The translations under genes and the position numbers were made by a program. 6,947 nt of DNA from an uncultured Rikenellaceae bacterium (GTDB lineage Bacteria > Bacteroidota > Bacteroidia > Bacteroidales > Rikenellaceae): NCBI GenBank assembly GCA_947074135.1, contig CAMTOL010000120.1:1-6947 (forward strand), read 5' to 3'. Numbering within the stretch: position 1 is the stretch's first letter; the number at the start of each line of letters is the position of its first letter. The notes beneath the pieces were generated by a model. That model was not told the DNA's origin. It searched no databases and was given only the letters and a program-made list of their open reading frames with translations. Positions 6,590-6,947 of the stretch are shown here, piece after piece.

Positions 6590-6736
6590 AGTGGGTACAA
6601 AAATATGAAAAAAAACTATACCTTTACATTTGCTAGAGTCGAAAATTTAACTTGCTTCAAATTTTATTAGAAATAGTGTTCAGAACGGTTAAAAGGTAGA
6701 AGTTTTTGGTGCAAATCTCTAACAAGTGAAAAAAAA
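6590..6736. other. Non-coding leader upstream of pcrA
   Basis: I see no credible gene here on either strand. The stretch is strongly A/T-rich. It holds the pcrA leader, one exact -7-like match on each strand (minus 6598-6605; plus TACATTTG 6625-6632) and the start of an 11-base A tract (6729-6739) that borders the inverted-repeat element. The plus-strand match has no -33 partner and no gene behind it. Confidence 0.6.
6598..6605 (-). promoter_or_regulatory. Possible -7 promoter box for pcrA
   Basis: On the minus strand TATTTTTG exactly fits TAnnTTTG and ends eight bases before the ATG of pcrA. Transcription starting a few bases downstream would give an almost leaderless message. No TTTG -33 box is present at the expected distance, and the region is so A/T-rich that a chance match is plausible. 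Confidence 0.3.
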
Positions 6737-6947
6737 AAACGTAGTTTTTTCAAAGTTTTTTGGTTCTTTTGTTCTTTTGTTCACAAAAGGTAAAGTAGAG
6801 TTTGTTCGAACGGCAGCCTGAACTGCCTTGTAGATTGAAAGCTGCGCTTTCACAAACCCCAAAATTTAATATTGCAATTTCGCAGACTGCCAACCATCGT
6901 TCTTTTGTGAACAAAAGAACCAAAAAACTTTACGGAAACTTCGTTTC
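6737..6947. repeat. Long imperfect inverted repeat with internal hairpins (MITE-like or dispersed palindromic repeat, runs to window edge)
   Basis: The left arm core (6752-6789) and right arm (6902-6931) are reverse complements over 30 bases, with key strings AAAGTTTTTTGGTTC and GAACCAAAAAACTTT. They differ only because the left arm carries an extra tandem copy of TTTTGTTC (6767-6774 and 6775-6782). Pairing continues outward less perfectly (AAACG.AGTTT at 6737-6747 against 6936-6946), so the element likely extends past the right edge. Each arm ends inward in its own small palindrome (CTTTTGT..ACAAAAG). The 112-base spacer holds GTTCGAAC (6804-6811), the hairpin GGCAG-CCTGAA-CTGCC (6812-6827) and the perfect hairpin TGAAAGC-TGC-GCTTTCA (6836-6852). 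No open reading frame or transposase is visible. It may be a non-autonomous mobile element, a dispersed palindromic repeat, or a structured transcript; copy number elsewhere in the genome would decide. Confidence 0.7.
6836..6852. repeat. Perfect 7-base hairpin in the repeat spacer
   Basis: TGAAAGC (6836-6842) and GCTTTCA (6846-6852) pair perfectly around the three-base loop TGC. It has no T-run on either side, so it is not a typical intrinsic terminator. It sits near the centre of the larger inverted repeat and looks like part of that element's folded structure. Confidence 0.55.

Noticed and set aside
6625..6632. TACATTTG, a plus-strand -7-like box pointing into the terminal repeat
   Set aside because: There is no -33 partner and no open frame or clear terminator-bounded RNA downstream; the local sequence is so A/T-rich that a chance match is likely.
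6737..6947. Possible CRISPR or phage attachment site at the right end
   Set aside because: There are only two inverted arms, no regularly spaced direct repeats, no tRNA gene and no integrase, so neither interpretation is supported.

Overview
The window looks like ordinary chromosome of a member of the Bacteroidota, most likely Bacteroidales. Four things point that way: a MetX-family acyltransferase with the DxHNxGRGRG signature I associate with this phylum, a ROK protein with a DAGGTNF start and no zinc motif, promoter elements resembling the phylum's -7 box TAnnTTTG, and AT-rich leaders without Shine-Dalgarno sequences. The genus cannot be fixed from the sequence alone.

Layout, left to right. 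Positions 1-562 (minus) hold ruvA, nearly complete, with its C-terminal end cut by the window edge. Divergent from it, a plus-strand pair begins: an OmpH/Skp-like lipoprotein (739-1356) and, 19 bases later, a small predicted lipoprotein (about 1376-1819) whose apparent start codon is ACG. A hairpin terminator at 1869-1904 closes this unit. A second plus-strand pair follows: a ROK-family sugar kinase homologue (1976-3079) and a compact MetX homoserine O-acyltransferase homologue (3101-4054), 21 bases apart. A perfect 15-base inverted repeat (4036-4077) overlaps the last metX codons and separates it from the convergent pcrA/uvrD helicase gene (4085-6589, minus). The final 358 bases (6590-6947) contain no gene. 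They hold the pcrA leader, a long A tract, and a long imperfect inverted repeat with small hairpins in its spacer, which looks like a dispersed non-coding repeat and probably runs off the right edge.

Functionally the window mixes housekeeping roles: Holliday-junction processing (RuvA), DNA unwinding and repair (PcrA/UvrD), envelope biogenesis (OmpH-like lipoprotein), sugar phosphorylation (ROK) and methionine synthesis (MetX). The two repair genes flank the segment but are not in one operon.

I found no clear sign of a new multi-gene system, phage, insertion sequence, CRISPR array or defence island. The observations most worth a second look are the non-canonical or lost start codon of the small lipoprotein, the terminal inverted-repeat element, the shortened MetX, the glycine/arginine-rich linker in the helicase, and the terminator that overlaps the metX coding end.
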